Shown here: one piece after another, positions 45,186-55,752 of the stretch
How positions within the stretch are numbered: the first letter of the stretch is position 1
Layout of the letters: the number at the start of each line of letters is the position of its first letter
Source of the DNA: Profundibacter amoris
GTDB lineage: Bacteria; Pseudomonadota; Alphaproteobacteria; Rhodobacterales; Rhodobacteraceae
DNA: 64,000 nucleotides
Direction: 5' to 3'
Assembly (NCBI RefSeq): GCF_003544895.1
Contig: NZ_CP032125.1
Span: 1,936,001-2,000,000 of the forward strand
Position numbers and translations under genes: made by a program
Notes under the pieces: model-generated
What the model was told of the DNA's origin: nothing
Database searches by the model: none
What the model saw: only the letters and a program-made list of their open reading frames with translations

Positions 45186-46361
45186 ATGATCACCGTCAAA
45201 CAAGCCCTTGCCGAAGTCCTGAACCTCGTCTCCCCGCTCCCTTCCGAAACCGTGCCTTTGCGTCAGGCCAGCGGTCGCACCCTTGCGGCACCGGCCACCG
45301 CACGGCGGGACCAGCCGCCCTTTGCCGCCTCGGCGATGGACGGTTACGCCGTGATCGGGCTTGAAGTCGAGCCGGACGCGATGTTCAAGGTGATCGGCGA
45401 ATCTGCCGCGGGCCACGGTTTTGATGGCGAGGTGAAGGCAGGCCAAACGGTAAGGATTTTCACCGGCGCGCCCCTGCCCAAAGGGGCCACGCGGGTGGTG
45501 ATTCAAGAGGACGTGATCCGCAACGGCGACCTGATCACCCTGCGCCGCAATCTGGACGAAAACCCCTATATCCGGCCGGCCGGTGCCGACTTCAAATCCG
45601 GCGATCAACTCGTCCCCCCGCGCCTGCTGACCCCGTCCGACATCGCGCTGCTGGCCTCGATGAACATCGATCAGGTCACCGTCACCCGCCGCCCCGTCAT
45701 CGCCCTGATGGCGACCGGTGACGAACTGGTGATGCCCGGCGAAAATCCGGGGCCGGACCAGATCATCGCCTCGAACAATTTCGGTCTGGCCGCGCTGGTG
45801 GAACAACACGGCGCCGAGGCGCGGATGCTGCCGATTGCCCGCGACAACCGTGCCTCGCTGGAAGCGGCCTTTGCCCTGTGCGAAGGGGCCGATATGGTGG
45901 TGACAATCGGTGGGGCCTCGGTTGGTGATCACGATCTGGTGGCGCAGGTGGCCGGCGATCTGGGGCTGGAGCGCGCCTTTTACAAAATCGCCATGCGTCC
46001 GGGCAAGCCGCTGATGGCGGGTAAAATGATGGGCATCCCGATGCTGGGCCTGCCGGGAAACCCTGTGTCTTCAATGGTTTGCGGCCATGTCTACCTGCTG
46101 CCCGCGATCCGCGCCATGCTGGGTTTCCCGCCAGAACCCCGCCCCCGTTTGCAAGCGACCCTGACCTGCGACATGCCCGCCAACGGCCCCCGCGAACATT
46201 ACATGCGGGCACGGGTGCAAGCCGGGCAAATCACCCCGTTCGAGCGACAGGACAGCGCCCTTCTGACCGTTCTGGCCGACGCCAACGCGCTGCTGATCCG
46301 GCCGGTGGATGCGCCCGAAATCGGCAAGGGTGAAACGGTTGACTATATCCCGCTTGGTTAA
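45186..46361 (+). CDS. moeA: Molybdopterin molybdotransferase
   Basis: 391 residues. Family motifs include the RDQPPFAASAMDGYAV region, FTGAPLPKGATRVVIQED, GDELVMPGENP and MPGKPLMAG-like FYKIAMRPGKPLMAGKMMG. The C-terminal DUF domain follows at about residue 310. MoeA inserts molybdate into adenylated molybdopterin. In the cell it acts after MoaC in the same pathway. Confidence 0.95.
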   Translation: MITVKQALAEVLNLVSPLPSETVPLRQASGRTLAAPATARRDQPPFAASAMDGYAVIGLEVEPDAMFKVIGESAAGHGFDGEVKAGQTVRIFTGAPLPKGATRVVIQEDVIRNGDLITLRRNLDENPYIRPAGADFKSGDQLVPPRLLTPSDIALLASMNIDQVTVTRRPVIALMATGDELVMPGENPGPDQIIASNNFGLAALVEQHGAEARMLPIARDNRASLEAAFALCEGADMVVTIGGASVGDHDLVAQVAGDLGLERAFYKIAMRPGKPLMAGKMMGIPMLGLPGNPVSSMVCGHVYLLPAIRAMLGFPPEPRPRLQATLTCDMPANGPREHYMRARVQAGQITPFERQDSALLTVLADANALLIRPVDAPEIGKGETVDYIPLG

Positions 46362-46424
46362 CCCCCGCAGCTTTTGATTGAATCTCGCAGGCTCCTCTTT
46401 TACCCTTCCGGTAAGGGGAATTTG

Positions 46425-48407
46425 ATGACCATAGACTTAACCACGAGAATCGCCCATACCGCGCAAATCATCGTTGCCTCGGCGGCTTGTGTTGCGGACC
46501 CGACAGGGGTTAGCGCCGCCACCATGGCCAACACCGGCGCTCTCAGCCTGCCCGAGGTTTTCAAACGCAATCCGGATGCGGAAACCGAGCTAACCAAACC
46601 GATTGCCAAAGCGCTGAAGAAAAGCCTGAACAAGCCGACATTCCACATGCCCGCTGATGGCAAGAAACTGCTGCCCCAAATGCTGGACGGGGCCAGGCTG
46701 ACAGCGGATGATCTGACCGGTTGCGGACTGGACCCCGACCTGATTTTAGGGATGCTGCTGGATCGCCACGTTGACCCCGAACACCGCAGCGCCGAGATGG
46801 CCGAGGCATTTTGCAACTGGTTACATCCACCGTTGACCGAATTGCTGGGGAATACAGAATTCATCAAAACGCTGGCGCCGAAAATCTGGGCCACGGCGCT
46901 GGGTGATCTGCGACATATCCGCGAGACAACGGATGAAATTGCAAAGCAGGTCAAAGTTACCGCCCAACAACTGGACCATCTGACCACCCTACCCCGCGAC
47001 ACGCTGGAACTGCTGGCCAGCCGGTTTGAAATCCCGACCCCGCACCAACTGCCGGATGCCGAATTGCTGGATGCGCTGACAAATAAGGCCGTGCAATACC
47101 GCAGCTACCGTGCGCTGATTGACGGGCTGGATGACCGGGTGGCGTCGATTGCCAATCTGAAGGGGGCCGCACAGGATGCCGCCGAACGGCTGGATTTCCA
47201 AACGGTCGAGGAACTGCTCGCCCGTGTGGACACGGTGGAAACCGAAATCGCCGCCAACACCAAACAGGCCCGCGCCGCCAATGCCCTGCTGCAAGGGCGC
47301 ACGCAACAGGCCTACACCCTTCTGACCGCCGCCGCCGACAGTTTTGCCAGCGTCGATCCGGTCGAGCCAAGCCGCCGCCGCGAGGCCTATGGCAAAATGC
47401 TCCATGACTACGGGATGCGCTTTGCCGGTAACGGGTTGGAACTGGCGGCGCGTATCTGGGACAAGGGCGCGCAGGATCTGGACTGCAAGGCCCAGGGCGA
47501 TTTATGGGCGTGTTTGCAGAACAACCTTGGCACTGCGCTCGCAACCCTCGGGCAACGCGAAAGCGGCACCGCGCGGTTGCTGCAAGCCGTGGACGCCTTT
47601 GAATTGGCTTTGCAAGAGTTGACACAGGACAGGGTGCCGCTGGACTGGGCCGCAACACAGAACAACCTTGGCAATGCGCTGCTAGCCCTTGGGGAACGCG
47701 AAAGCGGCACCGCGCGGTTGCCGCAAGCCGTGGAGGCCTATGAATTGGCTCTGCAAGAGTGGACACAGGGCAGGGTGCCGCTGGATTGGGCCACGGCACA
47801 GAACAACCTTGGCAATGCGCTGCTAGCCCTCGGGGAACGCGAAAGCGGCACCGCACGGTTGCTGCAAGCCGTGGACGCCTTTGAATTGGCCCTGCAAGAG
47901 TGGACACAGGACAGGGTGCCGCTGCAATGGGCCACGGCACAGAACAACCTTGGCAATGCGCTGCTAGCCCTCGGGGAACGCGAAAGCGACACCGCACGGT
48001 TGCGGCAAGCCGTGGACGCCTATGAATTGGCCCTGCAAGAGTGGACACAGGATAGAGTGCCGCTGGATTGGGCCATGACACAAGGCAACCTTGGCAATGC
48101 GCTGAAAGCCCTCGGGCAACGCGAAAGCGGCACCGCGCGGTTGCTGCAAGCCGTGGATGCCTATGAACTGGCCCTGCAAGAACGGACACAGGACAGGGTG
48201 CCGCTGCACTGGGCCATGACACAGAACAACCTTGGCAGTGTTCATTTGACGTTCTTTGACAAAACCGGTGATCCGGCGCATCTGGACAGGGCCGAAACCC
48301 ATATGCAGGCCGCGTTAGAGGTGTTCAACATCGCGGCCCCCCGTTATGCGGAAATGGCGCAAGAGCAATTGCAGCAGATTGCGCAGCGACGCGGCATTTC
48401 GGGTTAG
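46425..48407 (+). CDS. TPR protein with tandem near-identical repeats
   Basis: 660 residues from the ATG at 46425, preceded by AAGGGG. The N-terminal ~370 residues are helical with no recognised domain (SLPEVFKRNPDAETELTKPI and a long Gln/Leu-rich region). The C-terminal part has five 47-residue units, each like NNLGNALLALGERESGTARL followed by a VPLDWA-type block, which is a TPR-type repeat. It probably mediates protein contacts. The gene overlaps the end of the convergent DUF3817 gene by four bases. Partner is unknown. Confidence 0.75.
   Translation: MTIDLTTRIAHTAQIIVASAACVADPTGVSAATMANTGALSLPEVFKRNPDAETELTKPIAKALKKSLNKPTFHMPADGKKLLPQMLDGARLTADDLTGCGLDPDLILGMLLDRHVDPEHRSAEMAEAFCNWLHPPLTELLGNTEFIKTLAPKIWATALGDLRHIRETTDEIAKQVKVTAQQLDHLTTLPRDTLELLASRFEIPTPHQLPDAELLDALTNKAVQYRSYRALIDGLDDRVASIANLKGAAQDAAERLDFQTVEELLARVDTVETEIAANTKQARAANALLQGRTQQAYTLLTAAADSFASVDPVEPSRRREAYGKMLHDYGMRFAGNGLELAARIWDKGAQDLDCKAQGDLWACLQNNLGTALATLGQRESGTARLLQAVDAFELALQELTQDRVPLDWAATQNNLGNALLALGERESGTARLPQAVEAYELALQEWTQGRVPLDWATAQNNLGNALLALGERESGTARLLQAVDAFELALQEWTQDRVPLQWATAQNNLGNALLALGERESDTARLRQAVDAYELALQEWTQDRVPLDWAMTQGNLGNALKALGQRESGTARLLQAVDAYELALQERTQDRVPLHWAMTQNNLGSVHLTFFDKTGDPAHLDRAETHMQAALEVFNIAAPRYAEMAQEQLQQIAQRRGISG
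47520..48240 (+). repeat. Tandem 141-bp coding repeats in the TPR gene
   Basis: Unit starts at 47520, 47661, 47802, 47943 and 48084, each exactly 141 bases apart, with a partial sixth from 48225. The common core AACAACCTTGGCAATGCGCT is identical or nearly so in most copies. The DNA similarity is much higher than the protein repeat alone requires, so the array has been recently expanded or homogenised and could change copy number by slippage or recombination. Confidence 0.9.
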
Positions 48408-48688
48408 CGCAACAGTTTTGCCTTGTAAACAAAGCTGCCGAAGGGAATCAGCGAGGCCGCCGCACCGATGCCCGTCAGCTTGCCACTGATCCGCCCCTTC
48501 CCGAAATGCCAGAACAGCGTGGCAATAAACGCCAGAAACAGCGTGCCATGCACGGGACCGATGATTTTCACCAGCACGGGCATATCCAGCCAGTGCTTGA
48601 ACGGCACGGCGATGAATACCAGTGTGATCAGGGATGTGCCCTCGAACAGGGCGGCGATTTTCAGCCATTTCAGGTTGGGGGATGTCAT
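48404..48688 (-). CDS. DUF3817 small membrane protein
   Basis: 94 residues from the ATG at 48688. Three hydrophobic segments (about 9-28, 36-60 with HGTLFLAFIATLFW, 70-88) fit the DUF3817 family of small multi-pass proteins of unknown function. The upstream 285 bases of the same frame are the divergent promoter region and are not coding. Confidence 0.7.
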   Translation of the reverse strand: MTSPNLKWLKIAALFEGTSLITLVFIAVPFKHWLDMPVLVKIIGPVHGTLFLAFIATLFWHFGKGRISGKLTGIGAAASLIPFGSFVYKAKLLR

Positions 48689-48782
48689 GGGGTTTGCTCG
48701 CTCGGATTGCTGGGACCAATGCTTTAGCAATCCCTGTACCGCGGGGACATGCGGCAATTTGGGTGTGGTTGACACAAAACAG

Positions 48783-48797
48783 GAACATCTATAGAAC
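48783..48797 (+). promoter_or_regulatory. SOS box (LexA operator)
   Basis: GAACATCTATAGAAC, the exact GAAC-N7-GAAC direct repeat known for LexA in alphaproteobacteria. It lies 55 bp before the lexA ATG, so lexA should repress itself. It also lies about 95 bp from the divergent DUF3817 start. Confidence 0.88.
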
Positions 48798-48851
48798 GTA
48801 GAGGAACACGCATTCTTTGTGCGTGATACGGATGCCTTCGGGAGAGTGGAT

Positions 48852-49547
48852 ATGTTAACACGCAAGCAACTGGAACTGCTGGATTTTATCAACAAGCGGG
48901 TGACGCGGGACGGGGTTCCGCCTTCGTTTGACGAAATGAAGGACGCATTGTCGCTGCGCTCGAAATCGGGCATTCACCGGCTGATCACAGCGTTGGAGGA
49001 ACGCGGGTTTATCCGGCGGCTGGCCCACAGGGCACGCGCGATCGAGATTATCAAACTGCCCGATGCGCTGGACAAAGGTTTGGCCGGCGGGTTCAAACCG
49101 CAGGTGATCGAGGGTGACAAGGTGGATCCCCCCCGCAATGCGATGCCCGTGGCACTGGGCCATGCGGTGGAACTGCCCGTGATGGGGCGGATCGCGGCCG
49201 GCACCCCGATCGAGGCGATTTCCGAAGTATCGCACAATGTATCTGTGCCCGGCGGCATGGTGGATGCGAATTCACATCACTATGCGCTCGAGGTTAAAGG
49301 GGATTCGATGATTGACGCGGGGATTAACGATGGTGACGTTGTGGTGATCCGCGAAACCTCGGCCGCCGACAACGGCGATATTGTGGTGGCGCTGGTCGAG
49401 GGGCACGAGGCGACGTTGAAACGCTACCGTCGCAAGGGCAATATGATTGCGCTCGAGGCCGCAAATCCGGCCTATGAAACCCGCATGTTGCCCGATGACA
49501 AGGTCAAGGTGCAGGGGCGTCTGGTCGGGTTGATCCGCACCTATTAG
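48852..49547 (+). CDS. lexA: LexA repressor/protease
   Basis: 231 residues from the ATG at 48852, after GGAGAG. The N-terminal winged helix-turn-helix (1-65) has [16 protein letters not shown] and [12 protein letters not shown]. Cleavage site Ala116-Gly117 (RIAAGTPI), active Ser152 in GDSMID and Lys190 in EATLKRY are all present. It represses the SOS regulon and self-cleaves with RecA. The stop codon (TAG, 49545-49547) lies within the end of an inverted-repeat element. Confidence 0.96.
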   Translation: MLTRKQLELLDFINKRVTRDGVPPSFDEMKDALSLRSKSGIHRLITALEERGFIRRLAHRARAIEIIKLPDALDKGLAGGFKPQVIEGDKVDPPRNAMPVALGHAVELPVMGRIAAGTPIEAISEVSHNVSVPGGMVDANSHHYALEVKGDSMIDAGINDGDVVVIRETSAADNGDIVVALVEGHEATLKRYRRKGNMIALEAANPAYETRMLPDDKVKVQGRLVGLIRTY

Positions 49548-49812
49548 GGCGTAGACCTATAAACCCTGCACCACTGGCGGGATTATCGCGAAATATCAAC
49601 GGCTTGGGACGCGCCGGAAATAGTGGTTCTATTTGCAAGCGGCCCGGGCCGTTGAGATGAAGCGACAATTCCGTCCTTCGGATTTGGCGGATTTTCCCCG
49701 AGAGAATAACTTAACTCGCTGATAATCAACCAGATTACGGCACTAGTTAAGCTATCCTCACAGACAAAATCTGCCAAACCAGTGGCGCAGGGTTTATAGG
49801 TCTACGCTCTAA
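49544..49812. mobile_element. 269-bp inverted-repeat element between lexA and comEC (MITE-like)
   Basis: Both ends share an about 34-base inverted repeat opening TTAGGGCGTAGACCTATAAA and TTAGAGCGTAGACCTATAAA, with two mismatches. Internal inverted pairs occur too (CTTAACT/AGTTAAG near 49710 and 49758). No open frame for a transposase exists. The left end supplies the lexA stop TAG and the right end supplies the comEC stop TAG. It is most likely a MITE or the remnant of an insertion sequence; no target duplication is clear. Confidence 0.65.
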
Positions 49813-51880
49813 TCCTTTCGGCGCGGCGTGGGTGAATTCCACAGCCGTTCGCCAGCCATCCCTTTGGCTGTGACCACACGCGGACCTTCTGCATCCGCAT
49901 AAACCGCAACTGCCCCAGTCTGTTTCAACGCATTGGCGTCGAACATCTGGCAGCCCCCTTGCCCGTCATATTTCGCGGTGGTGACGATCCAGCGGCCGGA
50001 AATACATTCCGCCGCCAACCGCTCGCCCGCGCCTTTGCCAACCAGATGCACCCCCGCCTGCCCGCCAATCACAAAGCGGCGCGCGCCTTTTGCGCCGGTG
50101 AACCCTGCGCGGTCAAAGGCCTGCATCTGCGGCAAAGCCCCTTCGCCATCGTTTTCCAGCCAGTTGCGGGCGGCAAACCCGTCTCCGCGCGGTTTGCTAA
50201 GGGCGCGGCCCTGATCCCCGACCAATCCGACCAGCCCGCCACTTTGCGAGATCAGCAACACTGGCCGCTGGGTTTGTGACCACAGGAAAAACCCGGCCAA
50301 CATCACCGCGACTCCGGCAAACCGCATTGGCCCGCGCCACAGGAACAGCAGCAACCCGCCAAGCGCAATCAACGGCAGGGCCACGGGCATCGGGGTGAGC
50401 ACATGCGAAAGCGCCCCCTCCAGCCCCGCGACCCATTCGGCCACACCCAGTATCCACAGGATGCCCCAGCGCATCATCCCCAGCCCGATCCATGACAGAC
50501 CCAACGGATACAGAAACGCCGCCAGCACCGCCGCCGGCATCACCAGCACCCCCATCAGCGGCACGGTCAGCACATTGGCCAGCAAGCCGTAATGGGCGAT
50601 CTGGTTGAAATGCGCAGCCGCCACTGGGGCGGTTGCCATGCCCGCCACAAACGACGACAACATCACCGTCAGCACCGGGCGCAGCGGTGCGGGCACTGAG
50701 GCGCCATCCCAATGCCGCAGCATCCCGAACACCGCGACCAGTGCGGTGGTGGCGGCAAAGGACATCTGGAAACCGGGGCCGGTCAGGGCTTCGGGGCGGC
50801 GGATCAGCACGATCACGGCGGCCAGCGCCACCGCTCGCAAGGTCAGCGCGCGGCGGCCCAGCATCACCGCTACCAGCATCACCGCCACCATGATAAAGGC
50901 CCGTTCGGTGGCGATGTTGCCACCCGACAGCAGCAGATAGGCCGCAGCGGCCACCAGCGACAGACCGGCGGCGATTTTCTTGACCGGCCAGCGCAGGTTG
51001 ATGACAGGGATCAGGGCAAGCCCGTAACGTAGCGCGCCAAACACAAAGGCGGTCAGCAGCCCCATATGCAGGCCGGAAATCGCCAGCAAATGCGCAAGGT
51101 TCGAGGCGCGCAATTCGTCCAGCACCTGCCGCCGCATGCCCGATCTGTCGCCTGTCATAATGGCTGCAGCAAAGGCGCCGACATCGCCGCCCAGCATGGT
51201 CTGGATACCGGCAGATATACGCATCCGCAGGCGGTGGATGAACAGGCCCGCCCTGCCCGCCTCGGCCCCTTCCAGCAACAACACCGGCGTGCGGGTGTAA
51301 CCCACGGCACCCAACCCGTCGAACCACGCCTTGCGCTGGAAATCGAACCCGCCGGGTTCCACCGGCCCGTTGGGGGGCGATAGATGGGCGGTCAGAATCA
51401 CAGTCTGGCCCGGTTCATAAGCGATGAAATCCCCCTTGCCATGCAGGGCAACGCGCAGCTTGGCGGGGGTGCGGGCGGGGTCCATGCGCTCCAGCACCAC
51501 CTTGTCCAGCGTCAGGCGCAGTTTGTCCGACATCGAGCGGTCGATTTTCACGATCCGCCCCTGCACCGGCCCGTAATAGCGAAAACCCAAAACCGGAGCT
51601 TTGACCATATGCGCACGCAGACCCGCCACCATCACACCGGCAAGCACCAGCATGATCGCAAGGAATACCGGCCGTCCCCCTCGCCCAGCCAGTGCGCCGC
51701 CGCCAGCATCGCCAACACAGACAGGCCAAGCGCCGCATAGGCCCCGCCCGCCGGTTCCACCGGCAAGGCAAAGTAGATGCCGATGCCAAACGCCAGACAC
51801 ACCGGCACCCAGGGGAACAAATACCCCCGCTGCCGCGCCAGAATTTCCAGCGGGTTGAACAACCGTAACAGCTCTGGCAC
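49809..51880 (-). pseudogene. comEC: ComEC/Rec2 competence protein, frameshifted
   Basis: The N-terminal part begins at a GTG at 51880 (PELLRLFNPLEILARQRGYL) and runs to about GEGDG, then stops out of frame at 51632. From about 51676 the rest continues in another frame to 49809. Joining them needs one base restored in the C5/G5 run at 51676-51680. The rest has ComEC features: competence domain with HLLAISGLHMGLLTAF, several membrane helices, and a C-terminal beta-lactamase-like tail that looks reduced. ComEC is the inner-membrane channel for single-stranded DNA uptake. Confidence 0.8.
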
Positions 51881-51956
51881 CCTTGTCCTTGCCTCCGCAC
51901 AGGATTAATACATCCTTAACGCTATCCCCCTTATAGTTTCCAAAAGGTTAACGCAT

Positions 51957-53360
51957 ATGTCCGATCAACCGGTTGTCACCCGTTTTGCCCCCTCCCCGAC
52001 AGGGTATCTTCATATCGGGGGCGCGCGAACGGCCCTGTTCAACTGGCTGTTTGCCCGCCACCACGGCGGCCAGTTCCGCCTGCGGATCGAGGACACCGAC
52101 CGCGCCCGTTCCACCGATGCCGCCACAGCCGCCATTTTGCGCGGGATGGAATGGCTGGGGCTGGACCATGACGGCGAGGTGGTCAGCCAGTTCGAACGCG
52201 CCGAGCGCCACGCCGAAGTTGCACGGCAAATGCTGGACAGCGGCCATGCCTATAAATGTTTTTCCACGCAGGACGAAATCGCCGCCTTTCGCGAGGCCGC
52301 CAGGGCCGAGGGCAAATCCACCCTGTTTCGCAGCCCCTGGCGTGATGCTGATCCGGCCGACCGCCCCGATGCGCCCTATGTGATCCGCATGAAGGCGCCG
52401 CGTGATGGCAAAACCGTGATCCGTGATCAGGTGCAGGGCGATGTGACATTCCGCAATGATCAGCTGGACGACATGATTTGTTTACGTTCCGATGGTACGC
52501 CTACCTATATGCTGGCGGTGGTTGTGGATGATCATGATATGGGCGTGACCCATGTAATCAGGGGCGATGACCACCTGAACAATGCCGCACGCCAGACGCT
52601 GGTCTATCAGGCGATGGGCTGGGATGTGCCGGTCTGGGCGCATATCCCACTGATCCACGGGCCGGACGGCAAGAAACTGTCCAAACGCCACGGCGCGCTG
52701 GGGGTCGAGGAATATCAGACCATGGGATATCCGGCAGCTGCCATGCGCAACTATCTGGCACGGCTGGGCTGGAGCCACGGGGACGATGAATTTTTCACCA
52801 CCGAACAGGCGATCGAATGGTTCGATCTGTCGGGCATTGGCAAATCCCCCTCGCGGTTCGATTTCAAAAAGCTGGATAATCTGTCGGGCCAGCATATCGC
52901 GGCGATGGAGGATAGCCATCTGATGCGTGAACTGGCGGCGTTTTTGGCCGCAACGGATCAGCCAATGCTAAGTGACGCACAAAATGACGTTATGTCACGG
53001 GCGATGTATTGCCTGAAGGAACGGGCCAAGAATTTCCCGCAACTGCTTGAAAAAGCGGCATTTGCGCTAGCATCCCGACCGATTGAACCGGACGAAAAGG
53101 CCGCAAAACTGCTGGACGATGTATCCCGTGGTATACTGAAACAATTGACGCCCAAGCTGCAAGATGTTAGCTGGACCCGAGACGCCCTTGAAGAGGTAGC
53201 AACCGCGGTTGCCGAGGCCAATGACGCCAAATTTGGCAAGATTGCCGGACCTTTGCGGGCTGCACTGGCTGGACGCACCGCAACGCCAAGTGTTTTTGAC
53301 ATGATGCTGGTTCTGGGGCGCGAGGAAACCATCGCGCGTCTGAACGATGCAACCGGCTAA
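51957..53360 (+). CDS. gltX: Glutamyl-tRNA synthetase
   Basis: 467 residues. The HIGH-type motif is [14 protein letters not shown] (residues 19-32) and the KMSKS motif is [11 protein letters not shown]. GluRS-type [14 protein letters not shown] and [10 protein letters not shown] are present. The C-terminal anticodon-binding domain has reasonable length. It charges tRNA(Glu). It is followed by gltA with a 76-bp gap and preceded by the divergent comEC start. Confidence 0.95.
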   Translation: MSDQPVVTRFAPSPTGYLHIGGARTALFNWLFARHHGGQFRLRIEDTDRARSTDAATAAILRGMEWLGLDHDGEVVSQFERAERHAEVARQMLDSGHAYKCFSTQDEIAAFREAARAEGKSTLFRSPWRDADPADRPDAPYVIRMKAPRDGKTVIRDQVQGDVTFRNDQLDDMICLRSDGTPTYMLAVVVDDHDMGVTHVIRGDDHLNNAARQTLVYQAMGWDVPVWAHIPLIHGPDGKKLSKRHGALGVEEYQTMGYPAAAMRNYLARLGWSHGDDEFFTTEQAIEWFDLSGIGKSPSRFDFKKLDNLSGQHIAAMEDSHLMRELAAFLAATDQPMLSDAQNDVMSRAMYCLKERAKNFPQLLEKAAFALASRPIEPDEKAAKLLDDVSRGILKQLTPKLQDVSWTRDALEEVATAVAEANDAKFGKIAGPLRAALAGRTATPSVFDMMLVLGREETIARLNDATG

Positions 53361-53436
53361 GGCATTCGCCCCAAGCCGCAGATTTACCGCAATTCCGCTG
53401 CGATCCGCGCAGGCAGGACAACGAATAGGAATAGAT

Positions 53437-54732
53437 ATGACCGGATCAAATAAGACAGCCACCCTGACCTTTGACGGAAAAACGCTTGAGCTGCCGATGC
53501 TGTCCCCAACGCTGGGACCGGATGTGATCGACATCCGCAAGCTGTACGGGCAAGGTGGCGTTTTTACCTATGATCCGGGCTTTACCTCGACGGCTGCCTG
53601 TGATTCCTCGATCACCTTTATTGACGGAGAAAAGGGCATTCTGTTGCATCGGGGCTATCCGATCGACCAGTTAACCGAAAAATCCCATTATCTCGAGGTT
53701 TGCTATCTGCTGCTTTATGGCGAGCTGCCATCCGCCGCCGAGCTGGAGGATTTTGAGGACCGCGTCACCCATCACACCATGTTGCACGAGCAAATGATGC
53801 ACTTTTTTCGCGGTTTTCGCCGCGATGCGCCGCCGATGGCAATCATGGTGGGTGTTGTCGGCGCGATGTCGGCGTTTTACCACGATTCGACTGATATAAC
53901 CGACCCGCACCAACGCGAGGTTGCCTCGATCCGGATGGTCGCAAAAATGCCGACAATCGCGGCAATGGCGTTCAAATATTCGCAAGGGCAGCCGTTTGTC
54001 TATCCTCGCAACGATCTGGACCATGCCTCGAATTTCTTGCGGATGTGTTTCTCGGTTCCGGCCGAAGAATACGAGGTTGACCCCATTCTGGCCCGCGCGA
54101 TGGATCGTATCTTCACATTGCACGCCGATCACGAACAAAATGCCTCGACCTCGACTGTGCGTCTGGCGGGGTCTTCGGGTGCCAACCCGTTTGCCTGTAT
54201 CGCCGCCGGTATCGCCTGTTTGTGGGGCCCTGCCCATGGCGGTGCCAATCAGGCCTGTCTGGAAATGCTGGAAGAAATCGGCACGGTTGACCGCATCCCC
54301 GAATTCATCGCCCGCGCCAAGGACAAGAACGATCCGTTCCGCCTGATGGGCTTTGGCCACCGCGTTTACAAAAACTTTGACCCCCGCGCCAAGGTGCTGA
54401 AAGAAAGTGCCGACGAGGTGCTGGAACTGATGGGAATCGAGAACAACCCGAAACTTCAGGTCGCCAAGGAACTTGAGAAGCAGGCGCTGGAAGACCCGTA
54501 TTTCAAAGAGAAGAAGCTGTTCCCGAATGTAGACTTCTATTCGGGCATCATTCTCGAGGCGATGGGCTTCCCCACTTCGATGTTCACACCGATCTTTGCC
54601 CTGAGCCGCACGGTTGGCTGGATTGCCCAGTGGAAGGAAATGCTGGACGATCCGAACCTGAAAATCGGCCGTCCGCGCCAGTTGTATCACGGGGCGACCA
54701 TGCGTGATTATGTGGATGTTGAAAACCGCTAA
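53437..54732 (+). CDS. gltA: Citrate synthase (type II)
   Basis: 431 residues from the ATG at 53437, with AGGA upstream; the longer frame includes gltX-end sequence. Active His is in NQACLEML-adjacent [20 protein letters not shown], and [19 protein letters not shown] holds the second His; Asp lies in [15 protein letters not shown]. It condenses oxaloacetate and acetyl-CoA in the TCA cycle. A strong terminator follows. Confidence 0.96.
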   Translation: MTGSNKTATLTFDGKTLELPMLSPTLGPDVIDIRKLYGQGGVFTYDPGFTSTAACDSSITFIDGEKGILLHRGYPIDQLTEKSHYLEVCYLLLYGELPSAAELEDFEDRVTHHTMLHEQMMHFFRGFRRDAPPMAIMVGVVGAMSAFYHDSTDITDPHQREVASIRMVAKMPTIAAMAFKYSQGQPFVYPRNDLDHASNFLRMCFSVPAEEYEVDPILARAMDRIFTLHADHEQNASTSTVRLAGSSGANPFACIAAGIACLWGPAHGGANQACLEMLEEIGTVDRIPEFIARAKDKNDPFRLMGFGHRVYKNFDPRAKVLKESADEVLELMGIENNPKLQVAKELEKQALEDPYFKEKKLFPNVDFYSGIILEAMGFPTSMFTPIFALSRTVGWIAQWKEMLDDPNLKIGRPRQLYHGATMRDYVDVENR

Positions 54733-54751
54733 ACTAAGGAAATATCACAAC

Positions 54752-54781
54752 AAAAGGCCACCTGTATCAGGTGGCTTTTTT
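54752..54781 (+). terminator. gltA terminator
   Basis: GCCACCTG-TAT-CAGGTGGC stem (54757-54775) with A-run before and six T after, 20 bp past the gltA stop. It is a typical intrinsic terminator. Confidence 0.88.
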
Positions 54782-54903
54782 ATGTCCGATGCCGATCGGC
54801 CCTATAGCGTTTCCAGTTTACTTTGAAGCAGGAGTATCGCTTTTTGCGTTCAAGCCAAAGGCTTGAGGCAGCGAAAAGAGATTCATCATAAACTAGAAAT
54901 GCC

Positions 54904-55680
54904 CTAGCGCCCTTCGTAGCTTGCCGGACGTTTTTCCAGAAAGGCCAACACCCCTTCCTTGAAATCCCGTGTCTTGCCACACTCGCCCTGCAAACGCGCC
55001 TCGAGCGCCAGTTGCTCGTCCAGCGAATTGTCGTAAGACCCGCGAATGGCCTCTTTCACATGGCGATAGGCGACGGTTGGTCCCTGCGCCAGCTTGATCG
55101 CGCGCGACCACCAGTGTTCGGCGAATCCCTCTTCCGGTATGGCCTCCCAGATCATACCCCAATCGGCGGCCTGACGGGCCTTGATCGGCTCGGCAAACAG
55201 GGCCGCGCCCATGGCCCGCGCCGCACCGATCTGGCGGGGCAGCCAATAGGTGCCGCCAGCATCGGGGATCAGGCCAATGCGGGTAAAGGCCTGAAGGAAC
55301 ATTGCGGATTCCGAAGCAATCACCACGTCAGCGGCCAGCGCAAGATTGGCCCCTGCCCCTGCCGCCGCACCGTTCACCGCCGCAATGGTCGGGATCGGGC
55401 AGTCAAAGATCGCCTTTAGCATCGGCAGGTATTCATCACGCAGGGTGCGCTCCAGATCAATATCGGCAGCATTGGCGCGGTCGCCCAGATCCTGCCCCGA
55501 GCAGAATGCCCGCCCCGCACCCGTGATTACCAGAACACGGGCCGTCGTGCCGGCCTCTTTCACCGCATGGGCGATTTCTGCGCGCATCTGGGTATTCAGC
55601 GCATTCATCACATCGGGGCGATTCAGGGTCAGGATGGCAACATCATCGCGGATGGCCAGTTTGATGGTGGTATAATTCAT
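54904..55680 (-). CDS. Enoyl-CoA hydratase/isomerase (PaaG-like)
   Basis: 258 residues. Crotonase fold with TGAGRAFCSGQDLGD (oxyanion-hole region), AAVNGAAAGAGANLALAADV and IGLIPDAGGTYWLPRQIGAA. The Asp in IPDAGG fits the PaaG subgroup of ring 1,2-epoxyphenylacetyl-CoA isomerases, but other hydratases share it. No paa genes are nearby. It converges on the gltA terminator. Confidence 0.85.
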   Translation of the reverse strand: MNYTTIKLAIRDDVAILTLNRPDVMNALNTQMRAEIAHAVKEAGTTARVLVITGAGRAFCSGQDLGDRANAADIDLERTLRDEYLPMLKAIFDCPIPTIAAVNGAAAGAGANLALAADVVIASESAMFLQAFTRIGLIPDAGGTYWLPRQIGAARAMGAALFAEPIKARQAADWGMIWEAIPEEGFAEHWWSRAIKLAQGPTVAYRHVKEAIRGSYDNSLDEQLALEARLQGECGKTRDFKEGVLAFLEKRPASYEGR

Positions 55681-55752
55681 CTTTCGCGTCTCCCTATGGC
55701 GTTGCCCATAGGGATAGCGTTTTGCCGCGCAAATGAAAGGGGGAACGGTGCG

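Noticed and set aside
46957-48222. 421-codon minus-strand frame with repeated segments
   Set aside because: Shadow of the TPR gene; the repeats in it reflect the 141-bp DNA repeat on the plus strand.
47520-48240. CRISPR-like repeat array
   Set aside because: The repeat unit is 141 bases, coding, with no unique spacers.
53671-54690. 339-codon minus-strand frame
   Set aside because: Antisense to gltA, which has complete citrate synthase motifs.
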